Of a DNA stretch of 64,000 nt, positions 1 to 8,565 are shown in pieces. The notes beneath the pieces were generated by a model, which saw only the letters and a list, made by a program, of their open reading frames with translations, searched no databases and had not been told where the DNA came from. A program made the position numbers and the translations under genes. Numbering within the stretch: the stretch's first letter is position 1; each line of letters opens with the position of its first letter. Origin of the DNA: Winogradskyella thalassocola (GTDB lineage: Bacteria > Bacteroidota > Bacteroidia > Flavobacteriales > Flavobacteriaceae); contig NZ_FNCZ01000001.1 of assembly GCF_900099995.1 (NCBI RefSeq), forward strand, positions 186,001 through 250,000, written 5' to 3'.

Positions 1-1
1 A

Positions 2-157
2 CCAGAGCATTACTTCTTTCGAATTCACAACTCTTACATTATTAACCTTAACAAAATAAAAGCATTTATAAAAAATGAAGGTTACGTTATTATGGATAGT
101 GATCATAAAATTCCTGTAGCAAGACAACGAAAATCAGATTTTTTAGAAAAATTATAG
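2..157 (+). CDS. LytTR-family response regulator, C-terminal end (partial)
   Basis: The window opens inside a reading frame that ends in TAG at 155-157. The 51 visible residues contain FFRIHNSYIINLNKI, the conserved end of the LytTR DNA-binding domain, followed by a basic tail (VARQRKSDFLEKL). LytTR regulators are usually encoded with a LytS-type histidine kinase. Here the kinase gene begins only 3 bases after this stop, so the two are almost certainly one operon and a two-component pair. The receiver domain lies outside the window. Confidence 0.85.
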   Translation, partial: PEHYFFRIHNSYIINLNKIKAFIKNEGYVIMDSDHKIPVARQRKSDFLEKL

Positions 158-160
158 TTT

Positions 161-2113
161 ATGAAATATTTTTTTACGCATAAACTGATAAGTCTTTGTA
201 TTCTTTTTTTCCTTTATACGTCTAATGGTTCTGCACAGTCAGCTAGTTTTGAAAATGCCATAAATTATGTTCAAAAAAATAAGCCTTCACAACAAACCAT
301 AATAGATTCCCTTTTAAAACCCTTTGAACGCGATAGTGTAAAAATGACACGTTTATTAAACATGTCTAAGGAAACATCTTGGTATGAAGGCTCTAGTTAT
401 GCACTTAACGCATTAGGTGTAATGCAAAGAGATGTTTCTAATTACGATGAATCTCTACTACTTCATGAAGAAGCGGAAACTTACGCCGAAAAAGCAAAAA
501 GTGACGAGTTAAAAATCATGAGTTTGAATATGATTGGTGTGGTATACAGACGCATGGACATTGTTAAACTTGCATTAGACTACCACACAGAAGCGTTAAA
601 AATTGCTTATTCCGTTATTACTCCTTCTGAATCAATAACTCGAAGTATAGCCATATCTCAAAACAGTATTGGTAATATTTATCTAGCCTTAAAGCAATAT
701 GATTTAGCCCTTATCCAATTTAACAAATCACTCAAAATTGAAAAAAAATTCGACAATAAATTGGGGCTTGCCATTAATTATCACAACATTGGTTATGCAG
801 AAGAAGCAAAAGGTTTTCTAGACACTGCACTCTCTAATTATCAGATATCATTAGATTATAATAATAGTATTGATTCTGAGATTGGTCGTGTTATTTGTTT
901 TAATAGTATAGGACGTATTTATTTAAAACTAGGCAATTATAAAGATGCAAAACCTATCATTTTAGCCGCATTAGAAAAAGCCCTGAGCATAGATGATCAG
1001 TACTACATTTCAGCTTCATACCTCAACCTTGGTCAATTAGAAACCGAAACAAACCAACTCATATCTGCTGAGCAAAACTTAAAAAAGGCACTCAACATTG
1101 CCAATTCTTATAATTTAAAATCAACTGTTGCTGAGTCGAGCAAATTATTATCTGAAGTTAATCAGAAGAACAATAACTTCAAGGATGCCTTAAAGTATTA
1201 CAAAGATGCTGTTGAAATTGAAAACACCTTTTTAACAGAGCAAAACTTGCAATATGTTAATGACATTGCTATTGAATATGAAAACGAAAATAAAAACAAT
1301 CAAATAAAAGCTTTAGCTCTAGAAAATGAATCCGTGCGTCTACGATTAGAGCGAAATAAACAGATTTTGCTCTACACGTCCCTACTCTTAGGAATTATAG
1401 GTGTCGCACTTTTTATTATCCATAGAACAAAAGCCTTAAGGAGAGATAAACATATATTAACCTTAGAACAAGATATGTTGCGAAGTCAAATGAATCCTCA
1501 TTTTATATTTAACTCCCTAAATTCTATAAAGCTTTATATCATTAATAATGATAAAACTAACGCTGTTTATTACCTCAACAAATTTTCGAAACTCATCCGA
1601 AAGATTTTAATGGCATCAAAGGAAAAAGAGACCTCACTTAATGATGAGCTCGAAACCATGAAGTTATATATGAATATCGAAAACATTCGGTTTTCAAATG
1701 AAATTGATTTCACTATTACAGTAGATCCTTCTATTAATACAGAAATCATAAAATTACCCTCTTTGGTGCTTCAACCTTTTTTAGAAAACTCTTTATGGCA
1801 TGGCTTATCTTCTAAATCTAACAACAAAAAAATAACCTTAAGTGTTAGTAAAAACTCACCTAATTTTATCACTGTTGAAATTATCGATAATGGCATTGGC
1901 AGACTTGCATCAAAAAAAATAAATGACAGAAAACGACTTGAACGAAATTCAGTTGGAATAGATATCACAAAAGCACGATTGGCTAATTTCTCAGAATCAT
2001 TTCAAAATTCATATACTTTAGACATTGAAGATTTATACGAAAACGAAAAACCGTCTGGCACTAAAATAATCTTAAAGATACCTACAAAATTAAAGACTCA
2101 ATTTATAAGCTAA
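161..2113 (+). CDS. TPR-containing sensor histidine kinase, LytS/YehU type
   Basis: The 650-residue protein has an N-terminal signal sequence ending near GSAQ (residue 26), then a periplasmic region of tetratricopeptide-like repeats (about 60-370). One membrane helix follows (about 400-420, ILLYTSLLLGIIGVALFII). Next comes the His_kinase domain of the LytS family, with the phospho-acceptor histidine in MNPHFIFNSL (H447), and a HATPase region with NSLWHGL and DNGIG. This layout is common in Bacteroidota. The TPR part probably senses a partner protein or envelope signal, but the ligand is unknown. The partner is the LytTR regulator immediately upstream. Confidence 0.9.
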   Translation: MKYFFTHKLISLCILFFLYTSNGSAQSASFENAINYVQKNKPSQQTIIDSLLKPFERDSVKMTRLLNMSKETSWYEGSSYALNALGVMQRDVSNYDESLLLHEEAETYAEKAKSDELKIMSLNMIGVVYRRMDIVKLALDYHTEALKIAYSVITPSESITRSIAISQNSIGNIYLALKQYDLALIQFNKSLKIEKKFDNKLGLAINYHNIGYAEEAKGFLDTALSNYQISLDYNNSIDSEIGRVICFNSIGRIYLKLGNYKDAKPIILAALEKALSIDDQYYISASYLNLGQLETETNQLISAEQNLKKALNIANSYNLKSTVAESSKLLSEVNQKNNNFKDALKYYKDAVEIENTFLTEQNLQYVNDIAIEYENENKNNQIKALALENESVRLRLERNKQILLYTSLLLGIIGVALFIIHRTKALRRDKHILTLEQDMLRSQMNPHFIFNSLNSIKLYIINNDKTNAVYYLNKFSKLIRKILMASKEKETSLNDELETMKLYMNIENIRFSNEIDFTITVDPSINTEIIKLPSLVLQPFLENSLWHGLSSKSNNKKITLSVSKNSPNFITVEIIDNGIGRLASKKINDRKRLERNSVGIDITKARLANFSESFQNSYTLDIEDLYENEKPSGTKIILKIPTKLKTQFIS

Positions 2114-2133
2114 CGAAGTTTAATACTAGGAAT

Positions 2134-2156
2134 AACGATAAACGAAGCTTATCGTT
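2134..2156. terminator. Possible bidirectional terminator hairpin between convergent genes
   Basis: An 8-bp perfect inverted repeat (AACGATAA and TTATCGTT) surrounds a 7-base loop. It lies between the stop of the histidine kinase gene and the convergent DUF3109 gene, whose stop codon sits at the loop/stem edge. There is no clear T-tract on either side, so termination is only suggested. Confidence 0.35.
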
Positions 2157-2718
2157 TATAAGTTTCGGCTACCTTTTCTAATTCAGCATACCAATCCTCA
2201 CCAAATTTTCTAATAAGCGCTTCCTTTACAAATTTGTAAACAGGCACTTGTAATTCTTTACCCAAAGAACAGGCATCATCACAAATTTCCCACTTATCAT
2301 AATTAACACCAGAGAACTCCGTATACTCTCTTATTCGTATTGGATACAAATGACAAGACACAGGTTTCTTCCATTTAATTTCTCCTTGATTGTAAGCTTC
2401 TTCTATGGCGCAAAGTGCTGTTTTCTTCTCATCGAAAATGACATAAGCACAATCTGCACCATTAATTAATGGCGTTTCAAAATCACCAAAATCGGTCGTT
2501 ATTGAAGTCCCTTGGGCTTCAATAGCATCGATACCTTCTTTACGAAGAAATGGTTTTACTAATGGATAGATATCTTCTAAGATTTTGACCTCCGCTTTTT
2601 CTAAAGGAGCACCTGCATCACCGTCGATACAACAGGCACCTTTACACGCTGAGAGATTACAAACAAAATCCTTTTCTATAATATCTTCTGAGACTATGGT
2701 TTTTCCGAGTTGAAACAT
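2149..2718 (-). CDS. DUF3109 family cysteine-cluster protein
   Basis: The 189-residue protein is rich in cysteine. The clusters are C20, C25, C29 and C30 (CNLSACKGACC), CAIEEAY, a CHLYP motif and CDDACSLG. This matches the DUF3109 family, related to YkgJ-type zinc- or iron-binding cysteine-cluster proteins and widespread in Bacteroidota. The biochemical function is not established. The cysteine pattern implies a bound metal or Fe-S centre. It has no signal peptide, so it is cytoplasmic. It stands alone and converges on the kinase gene. Confidence 0.85.
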   Translation of the reverse strand: MFQLGKTIVSEDIIEKDFVCNLSACKGACCIDGDAGAPLEKAEVKILEDIYPLVKPFLRKEGIDAIEAQGTSITTDFGDFETPLINGADCAYVIFDEKKTALCAIEEAYNQGEIKWKKPVSCHLYPIRIREYTEFSGVNYDKWEICDDACSLGKELQVPVYKFVKEALIRKFGEDWYAELEKVAETYKR

Positions 2719-2754
2719 GCCGCAAAAATACTTAAACTTAACCGCAATTTTCTA

Positions 2755-2784
2755 TTGAAAATCTTTAATAATATCGCACCTTTG
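2755..2784 (+). promoter_or_regulatory. Predicted Bacteroidota-type promoter of the marC-like gene
   Basis: A TTG at 2755-2757 is followed, after 19 bases, by CACCTTTG (2777-2784), close to the Bacteroidota -7 consensus TAnnTTTG. Predicted transcription would start near 2790, leaving a leader of about 100 bases before the ATG at 2890. This is a pattern match only. Confidence 0.4.
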
Positions 2785-2889
2785 CAAAAAATTTCAAAAA
2801 CCATACTGAAATTTAGCTATTAAGCGATTAAAAACCAATAACTTATAGCCAAGTTTTAGAAGTTATAAAAGATTTAAAATACTAGAAAA

Positions 2890-3471
2890 ATGCAACTTAA
2901 TTTTAAAGAAATATTTACAGCTTTCATGATTCTTTTTGCGGTTATCGATATCATTGGAAACATTCCAATTATTATAGATCTTCGTAAAAAAGTGGGTCAT
3001 ATTCAAAGTGGAAAAGCCTCTATAATTGCTGGTGTAATAATGATTATTTTTCTCTTTGTTGGGAAAAGTTTATTAAGCCTTATCGGTATTGATGTCAACT
3101 CATTTGCAGTTGCCGGTGCCTTTGTTATATTCTTTATTGCCTTAGAAATGGTTTTAGGCATTACCCTTTACAAAGATGATGAACATAGTGCTGTTACCGC
3201 TTCTGTTTTTCCATTGGCATTCCCGTTAATGGCAGGTCCAGGAACTCTAACAACGTTATTATCGTTACGTGCAGAATTTGCTATCGAAAACATTATTGTT
3301 GCTGTAATTAGCAATGTGATTGTTATTTATATTGTACTAAAAACGTCTTCAAAAATTGAACGCATCATAGGTGCGAATGGAATTAACATTATAAGAAAAA
3401 TATTTGGTGTAATTTTGTTAGCCATCGCAGTAAAATTATTTGCGCATAACATTAAAGCTTTACTGGCTTAA
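2890..3471 (+). CDS. MarC family integral membrane protein
   Basis: The 193-residue hydrophobic protein has about six predicted membrane segments. It carries MarC/UPF0056 features: an FAVIDIIGNIPI-like first segment, AFPLMAGPGTLTTLLSL in the middle, and a C-terminal helix ending in KLFAHNIKALL. The family sits in the inner membrane. Its early link to multiple antibiotic resistance was not upheld, and the transported substrate, if any, is unknown. The next two genes follow closely (10-base gap, then a 1-base overlap), suggesting a three-gene operon. Confidence 0.9.
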   Translation: MQLNFKEIFTAFMILFAVIDIIGNIPIIIDLRKKVGHIQSGKASIIAGVIMIIFLFVGKSLLSLIGIDVNSFAVAGAFVIFFIALEMVLGITLYKDDEHSAVTASVFPLAFPLMAGPGTLTTLLSLRAEFAIENIIVAVISNVIVIYIVLKTSSKIERIIGANGINIIRKIFGVILLAIAVKLFAHNIKALLA

Positions 3472-3481
3472 ATTTTTAAAC

Positions 3482-3682
3482 ATGAAAGTATTTACACTTA
3501 TTCTATCGGTCATTGCATTAGCGCTTATCATTTTTAATACGACAAAGCTAAATTTTGATGCACTCTTAGACGGAGAAAGCCAAACAGCATTAATAACAAT
3601 TGTGGCTGCGCTTTGTGCACTTATATTATTGCAAATTTTAAGAATTTCTAAAAAAATTGAAAAATTAAGTAAACGTCGCTAA
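3482..3682 (+). CDS. Small two-helix membrane protein, unknown function
   Basis: The predicted protein has 66 residues if it starts at the ATG at 3482 (MKVFTLIL). An upstream ATG at 3440 would overlap the marC end and add a non-hydrophobic leader, so I prefer 3482. Two hydrophobic helices (about 1-18 and 37-55) flank a short acidic linker, and the C-terminus is basic (KKIEKLSKRR). I do not recognise a family. It lies between marC and the FAD oxidoreductase gene, and its stop overlaps the next start by one base (TAATG), which supports it being a real translated gene. Confidence 0.65.
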   Translation: MKVFTLILSVIALALIIFNTTKLNFDALLDGESQTALITIVAALCALILLQILRISKKIEKLSKRR

Positions 3683-4293
3683 TGGATTTTGATGCTTTAA
3701 TTATTGGTGGTGGTGCAGCAGGATTATCTTGTGCTTTAGTTTTAGGATCTGCAAAAAACAAACCTTTCGCAGAAGGCAAACATATTGGTATTATAATGCA
3801 CCAAAAAACATCGCACCTACAAACTGCTTTGTTTAATAATGTTTTAGGATTACAACCTGGTACTTTAGGCTCAGATATTTTAACGGAAGGCAAATCACAA
3901 TTGAGCACCATCTATCCACATGTTTCTCAAATTGAAAATGAAAAAGTTAGTGCTATACAGAAAGACAAGGATGGTTTTATAGTGACTACTAATAAAAACA
4001 GCTATTATTCTAAGATTGTTGTCATTGCTGTTGGTTACACCAATTTAATGACCATAGAAGGTCTCGAAAGCTATATAGAACCACATCCAAGAGCTGCTAT
4101 TGAGAAAGATAGAATTTGGCTAAAAAACACAGATCATCTTATTGAAAAAAACTTGTACGTAGCTGGAACTTTAGCCGGTTGGCGTAGTCAATTTGCTATT
4201 GCTAGTGGAAGTGGTGCACATGTGGCAACCGATATTTTAACACTTTGGAATGATGGAAAGCAAACCAAAATTCACGATAAGATTATTGCTTAA
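3682..4293 (+). CDS. NAD(P)/FAD-dependent oxidoreductase, short thioredoxin-reductase-like
   Basis: The 203-residue protein begins with the FAD-binding dinucleotide fold (DALIIGGGAAGLSCALVL, residues 4-21). It ends with the second FAD contact typical of thioredoxin reductase-like proteins (LYVAGTLAGWRSQFAIASGSG). At 203 residues it is much shorter than thioredoxin reductase (about 310) and has no CxxC redox motif and no full NAD(P)H insert, so it is not a normal thioredoxin reductase. Similar short proteins are common in flavobacteria with unknown substrates. The last 11 bases overlap the convergent S41 protease gene. Confidence 0.75.
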   Translation: MDFDALIIGGGAAGLSCALVLGSAKNKPFAEGKHIGIIMHQKTSHLQTALFNNVLGLQPGTLGSDILTEGKSQLSTIYPHVSQIENEKVSAIQKDKDGFIVTTNKNSYYSKIVVIAVGYTNLMTIEGLESYIEPHPRAAIEKDRIWLKNTDHLIEKNLYVAGTLAGWRSQFAIASGSGAHVATDILTLWNDGKQTKIHDKIIA

Positions 4294-5890
4294 AATCAGG
4301 ATACTCTGTACTTAAAAGAATTACTTCTTGTACCATAATATCTTCTTTATTTAAGATTTCCTCAAACGCATTATCGTCAAATAATTGACGTGCTAAGGTT
4401 GCTTTTATCAATCGTCTTATTTCAGCATTATAGGCTACAAAAGAAATATTAGTACGCTCTCTTTGATTTACATATTCTTGAAAGTTCACAACAATATCAT
4501 CACTAACTTCAAAATTATTAATAAAATCATATTTAGAAATACCTTGATATATGGTACGATCTTTATCCAATTCTTCAAAAACGAAATATCCAAAATGACC
4601 ACGTCGTCTTAAATAATTAATCGTTTCATTATCAAATAAACGATCAATTGGCACAAATACATCAGGAATAATACCTCCACCTCCATAAACCACTTTTCCT
4701 TTTGGTGTGGTAAACTTTAAAGAGTCATCAACGACGATACTTTCCTCATCTGCCAATTCTCCAGTTCTTAAACGCTTATAATAATCATTATAATAACTTT
4801 CACTATCACCATTGGTATATGGCTTTTGTATAGAACGACCTGTTGGCGTGTAATATCTAGACACTGTTAATCGCACAGCACTGCCATCACCTAAGGCCAT
4901 TTCGCGTTGTACTAAACCTTTTCCATACGACCGTCTACCCACAATGATACCTTTATCATTATCTTGAAGCGCACCTGCAATTACCTCACTTGCAGACGCA
5001 GAGTTTTCATTAATGAGAATATAAAGCTCACCTTCTTCAAAGTCTCCTCGTTTTGTGGCGTATATGCGTTCTTCTTTTCCTCTTTTATCTTTTGTAAACA
5101 GTATAAGCTTATCGTCTTCTAAAAATTCGTCAGCAATTTGCTCAGCTATACCTAAAAATCCCCCAGGATTATCACGTAGATCTAAAGCCAATTTAGTAGC
5201 TCCAAGATCCTTTAATTCATTGAGCGCTAACTTAAATTCTTTAAACGTAGACTCGGCAAAACGATTCATTTTTATATATCCCAAATCATCAGTAAGCATA
5301 TAAGCTGCATCAATACTTTTTATAGGAATAGCTTTTCGTTTTACATCAAACTCTAACAACTCATCTTCACCTTTCCTATAAACCGTAAGTTTTACATTGG
5401 TGTTTTTATCACCTTTTAATTTCTCACCTATATCATCATTAGAAATATTAGGACCGTATAGCGTATCTCCGTCAGCTAACAGAATGCGATCTCCACTCAT
5501 AATACCTGCACGCTCACTTGGACCATATTCAGTTGGTCTAATTACGGCAATACTATCTTTATAAGCATAAAAATTAATGCCAATACCAACAAAATCACCC
5601 TTCATGTTTTCGGTAATTCGTTCTAAATCTTCTTTAGGAATATACGTTGAATGTGGATCTAAATTATGTAAAATACCATTAACAGTAACATCAACAATAC
5701 TGTCTGTATTGACCTCTTCGACGTACTCGTAATCGATATAATCTATTAACCGATTGAGTTTATCCTTTTTGCTATTTGTGGTAAAGAGATTATCTGATGT
5801 GTCAGAAAAATTCAGTTTTCCACCTATAATGACTCCTGCTGCTATTGCAACACCAATAATAAGTGGTATATATTTATTTTTTGTTGCCAT
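4283..5890 (-). CDS. C-terminal processing peptidase, S41 family (CtpA/Prc type)
   Basis: The 535-residue serine protease has an N-terminal membrane anchor (residues 8-24), a PDZ domain (about 90-175) and an S41 catalytic domain (about 195-370). The Ser motif SASASE is at 297-302 and the general-base Lys at 324 (SYGKGLVQ). LDLRDNPGG (237-245) is a family landmark. Such proteases trim or degrade periplasmic proteins from their C-termini. The C-terminal extension of about 130 residues is usual for Bacteroidota members. The gene ends one base before the dCMP deaminase start codon region, so the two are probably co-transcribed. Confidence 0.92.
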   Translation of the reverse strand: MATKNKYIPLIIGVAIAAGVIIGGKLNFSDTSDNLFTTNSKKDKLNRLIDYIDYEYVEEVNTDSIVDVTVNGILHNLDPHSTYIPKEDLERITENMKGDFVGIGINFYAYKDSIAVIRPTEYGPSERAGIMSGDRILLADGDTLYGPNISNDDIGEKLKGDKNTNVKLTVYRKGEDELLEFDVKRKAIPIKSIDAAYMLTDDLGYIKMNRFAESTFKEFKLALNELKDLGATKLALDLRDNPGGFLGIAEQIADEFLEDDKLILFTKDKRGKEERIYATKRGDFEEGELYILINENSASASEVIAGALQDNDKGIIVGRRSYGKGLVQREMALGDGSAVRLTVSRYYTPTGRSIQKPYTNGDSESYYNDYYKRLRTGELADEESIVVDDSLKFTTPKGKVVYGGGGIIPDVFVPIDRLFDNETINYLRRRGHFGYFVFEELDKDRTIYQGISKYDFINNFEVSDDIVVNFQEYVNQRERTNISFVAYNAEIRRLIKATLARQLFDDNAFEEILNKEDIMVQEVILLSTEYPDFKQ

Positions 5891-5891
5891 A

Positions 5892-6344
5892 CTATTTCCC
5901 GTCTGAATGGGAACCTGCGTTTAAGTCTTCAATTAGTTCTAATTCAATTCCTGCTTTTTTTAGAAAATCAATTCCTGAGCAATCCTTATAATCTTGTTGG
6001 TACACGACTCGGACAATACCTGCTTGATGGATTAACTTACTGCATTCTTTACAAGGTGAAAGCGTAATGTATAACGTTGCACCTCTACATGACTGTGTTG
6101 ATGAGGCTACCTTTAAAATGGCATTTGCCTCAGCATGTAAAACGTACCACTTGGTATAACCTTCATCATCTTCGCAATAATTCTCAAAGCCTGTTGGTGT
6201 ACCATTATAACCATCAGAAATGATCATTCTATCTTTAACAATAAGTGCACCTACTTGTTTACGTTTACAATGAGACAATTTCCCCCATTCTTTCGCAATT
6301 CTTAAATAAGCTTTATCGTAGCGTAATTGTTTTGCCTTTGACAT
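5892..6344 (-). CDS. dCMP deaminase family protein (ComEB-like)
   Basis: The 150-residue cytidine/deoxycytidylate deaminase has its zinc site and proton shuttle in HAEANAI (H70, E72) and the paired zinc cysteines in PCKEC (C98, C101). dCMP deaminase converts dCMP to dUMP, feeding thymidylate synthesis. The length suits the family. It sits directly upstream of the S41 protease gene on the same strand, an arrangement I recall as frequent in flavobacteria. Specificity for dCMP rather than another nucleotide is inferred from family resemblance. Confidence 0.88.
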   Translation of the reverse strand: MSKAKQLRYDKAYLRIAKEWGKLSHCKRKQVGALIVKDRMIISDGYNGTPTGFENYCEDDEGYTKWYVLHAEANAILKVASSTQSCRGATLYITLSPCKECSKLIHQAGIVRVVYQQDYKDCSGIDFLKKAGIELELIEDLNAGSHSDGK

Positions 6345-6448
6345 TAATAATTAGTGTTATACAAACGTACTGTGTACGTAACGAAGATAATCGGATAGTA
6401 TTTTATATGCCATTACCTTCTCGTTAAAGTTTTACCAAACTTTTTGGC

Positions 6449-7039
6449 TTATTTTAAAAAATCGCTCTCTAGTATCATTGGAATAACCAAGCCTATTACA
6501 ACCGCAGAAATTACCATAACCCAATCGCGACGCGAAAACCTAAAGACTGTTTGACATAAAAATCCTAAAAACAAGACTATAAAGACAATGATGACTTGGG
6601 CAAGTTCTATTCCTAGAGCGAATTCTATGAGAAGTTCTAATTTATTTTCCGATTGGCCTGAAAACATTTTAAACTCTCTTGCAAAGCCTAAGCCGTGTAT
6701 AATTCCGAAGAATAACGTTGTAAAAAACAATAAGCCAATTTTACTTGTTTTAGATTTTTTACCCGCAGTAAATACGTTATAAAGTGCCATGATTAAGATA
6801 GTGACTGGTATTAGAAATTCTACTAATTCACCATTAATACTTACAATACCATAAGCAGCTAAAACCAGCGATAATGTATGACCTAACGTGAATGTTGTTA
6901 CTAAAATAAGTACACGTTTCCAATCATTAAAAACATAAGGCACAGCTAATACCATTAAAAAAAGGATATGGTCATACCCGTTAATATCTAAAACATGGTT
7001 CATGCCGTATTGCACATTAAACCAGAAATTTTCTAACAT
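6449..7039 (-). CDS. HupE/UreJ-like integral membrane protein
   Basis: The 196-residue protein has about six hydrophobic helices and matches the HupE/UreJ group by GxxHVLDINGYDHILFLMVL near the N-terminus and TLGHTLSLVLA and IHGLGFARE further on. The conserved histidines and aspartates inside helices fit a metal (nickel or cobalt) permease role known for HupE/UreJ. Bacteroidota homologues without hydrogenase or urease neighbours, as here, have no proven substrate. The region downstream to the deaminase start (6345-6448) holds no gene. Confidence 0.8.
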   Translation of the reverse strand: MLENFWFNVQYGMNHVLDINGYDHILFLMVLAVPYVFNDWKRVLILVTTFTLGHTLSLVLAAYGIVSINGELVEFLIPVTILIMALYNVFTAGKKSKTSKIGLLFFTTLFFGIIHGLGFAREFKMFSGQSENKLELLIEFALGIELAQVIIVFIVLFLGFLCQTVFRFSRRDWVMVISAVVIGLVIPMILESDFLK

Positions 7040-7175
7040 ATTTAAATCTGTTTGGGAAAATCAAAGTTACAATTAAAATGTAATATGCCTTCGTTAAAAT
7101 AAAGTGAATAAAATTTGTGTAATCCTATTTTCTTTCGGAATATTGTAACTTACAAAGTTCAAGCAACTTATTGAA

Positions 7176-7299
7176 ATGTTATCAAGAAAGGTGGAGGGAT
7201 TAGACCCTTTGAAACCTTAGCAACCCTTAAACTTATTAAGAAGGTGCTAACTTCTACGTTATTGTCGATTCATTTATCGCGCAATTGGATAGATAACCA
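7176..7299 (+). ncRNA. SAM-I (S-box) type riboswitch
   Basis: The segment contains the hallmark S-box core. GGTGGAGGGA begins at 7190, followed by the CCCTTTGAAACCTTAGCAACC block and a later AAGGTGCTAACTTC block (about 7241-7256). The ends pair as P1: GTTATC at 7178-7183 with GATAAC at 7292-7297. It precedes a methionine sulfhydrylase gene and two further methionine genes, the expected regulon. S-box RNAs bind S-adenosylmethionine and normally turn methionine genes off when it is plentiful. About 100 bases separate the aptamer from the start codon. Confidence 0.88.
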
Positions 7300-7304
7300 A
7301 ACAT

Positions 7305-7322
7305 AATTACACATCTGTAATT
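7305..7322 (+). promoter_or_regulatory. Hairpin in the putative riboswitch expression platform
   Basis: AATTACA (7305-7311) and TGTAATT (7316-7322) form a 7-bp inverted repeat 8 bases after the SAM-I aptamer. It has no strong U-tract, so it is not a classical terminator. It may be part of an alternative structure linking the aptamer to metZ expression. Confidence 0.35.
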
Positions 7323-7398
7323 ACAATTCTTTATAACATTTTCTATACATGCGTCTGTGGCGTTTTTAAGTTTATTGATTTGCTTAAATTATTAGAAA

Positions 7399-8565
7399 AT
7401 GAATTCAAAACATATTGAAACACAAGCGATACGTACTCAAATAGAGCGTTCGCAGTTTTTAGAGCATTCTAGCCCTTTGTACCTTACATCGAGTTATGTT
7501 TTTGAAGATGCCGAAGATATGCGTGCCTCATTTGCAGACGAAAAACAACGCAATATTTACAGTCGCTATTCTAATCCTAATACATCAGAATTTGTAGAAA
7601 AAATCTGTTTTATGGAAGGTGCAGAACGTGGATATGCTTTTGCCTCTGGGATGTCTGCTGTGTTTTCAACCTTTGCAGCCCTATTAAATGCTGACGATCA
7701 TATTGTGTCTTGTCGTAGTATTTTTGGATCAACTCAAACCCTATTTAATAACATTTTACCAAAGTGGAATATTTCGAATAGCTATTTTAAAATAGATGAA
7801 TTAGATACCATTGAAAGTCTAATTCAACCCAATACAAAGGTAATTTATGCTGAGAGTCCAACCAACCCAGCTGTTGATATTTTAGACGTACAGCGCTTAG
7901 GAGATATCGCAAAAAAACATGGCTTAATCTTCATAATCGATAATTGCTTTGCCACACCTTACTTGCAACAACCTATTAAATTTGGTGCAGATTTAGTTAT
8001 TCATTCTGCAACAAAATTAATTGATGGACAAGGCAGAGTCTTAGGTGGTGTAACGGTTGGAAGTTCAGAATTAATTCAAAAAATCTATTTATTTTCTCGA
8101 AATACAGGTCCAGCCTTATCACCTTTTAATGCCTGGATTTTGTCCAAAAGCTTAGAAACACTTCCTGTTAGGGTTGACAGACATTGCGACAATGCCTTAA
8201 AGGTAGCGACCTTTTTAGAATCTCACGACAATGTGAATTTTGTAAAATATCCTTTTTTAAAATCGCATCCACAATACGAATTAGCAAAAAAACAAATGTC
8301 ACAAGGTGGCACCATTGTCGCCTTTGAAATTAAAGGTGGCATTGAAGCGGGTCGTAAGTTTCTTAATGCGATTCAACTATTATCACTATCTGCAAATTTA
8401 GGAGATACACGAAGCATTGTAACGCATCCTGCATCTACAACACATGCTAAAATACCTGAAGATATTCGATTACAAACTGGAATAACAGCAGGCTTGATAA
8501 GAGTTTCTGTTGGTTTAGAACATCCTGAAGACATTATTAACGATTTAAAACAAGCCTTAAGCTAA
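7399..8565 (+). CDS. metZ: O-succinylhomoserine sulfhydrylase (trans-sulfuration enzyme family)
   Basis: The 388-residue PLP enzyme belongs to the Cys/Met metabolism family. The cofactor lysine is K206 in HSATKLIDGQGR. SRYSNPNTSEF and the glycine-rich EGAERGYAFASGMSA also fit. It incorporates sulfide into O-succinyl- or O-acetyl-homoserine to give homocysteine. A cystathionine synthase or lyase role cannot be fully excluded by sequence reading, but the size, the SAM riboswitch upstream and the adjacent metH genes favour MetZ. The stop overlaps the next start by one base. Confidence 0.85.
   Translation: MNSKHIETQAIRTQIERSQFLEHSSPLYLTSSYVFEDAEDMRASFADEKQRNIYSRYSNPNTSEFVEKICFMEGAERGYAFASGMSAVFSTFAALLNADDHIVSCRSIFGSTQTLFNNILPKWNISNSYFKIDELDTIESLIQPNTKVIYAESPTNPAVDILDVQRLGDIAKKHGLIFIIDNCFATPYLQQPIKFGADLVIHSATKLIDGQGRVLGGVTVGSSELIQKIYLFSRNTGPALSPFNAWILSKSLETLPVRVDRHCDNALKVATFLESHDNVNFVKYPFLKSHPQYELAKKQMSQGGTIVAFEIKGGIEAGRKFLNAIQLLSLSANLGDTRSIVTHPASTTHAKIPEDIRLQTGITAGLIRVSVGLEHPEDIINDLKQALS

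Noticed and set aside
6426..6445. AAAGTTT/AAACTTT inverted repeat after the HupE gene as a terminator
   Set aside because: The stem is AT-rich and lacks a T-run on the relevant strand, so support is too weak.
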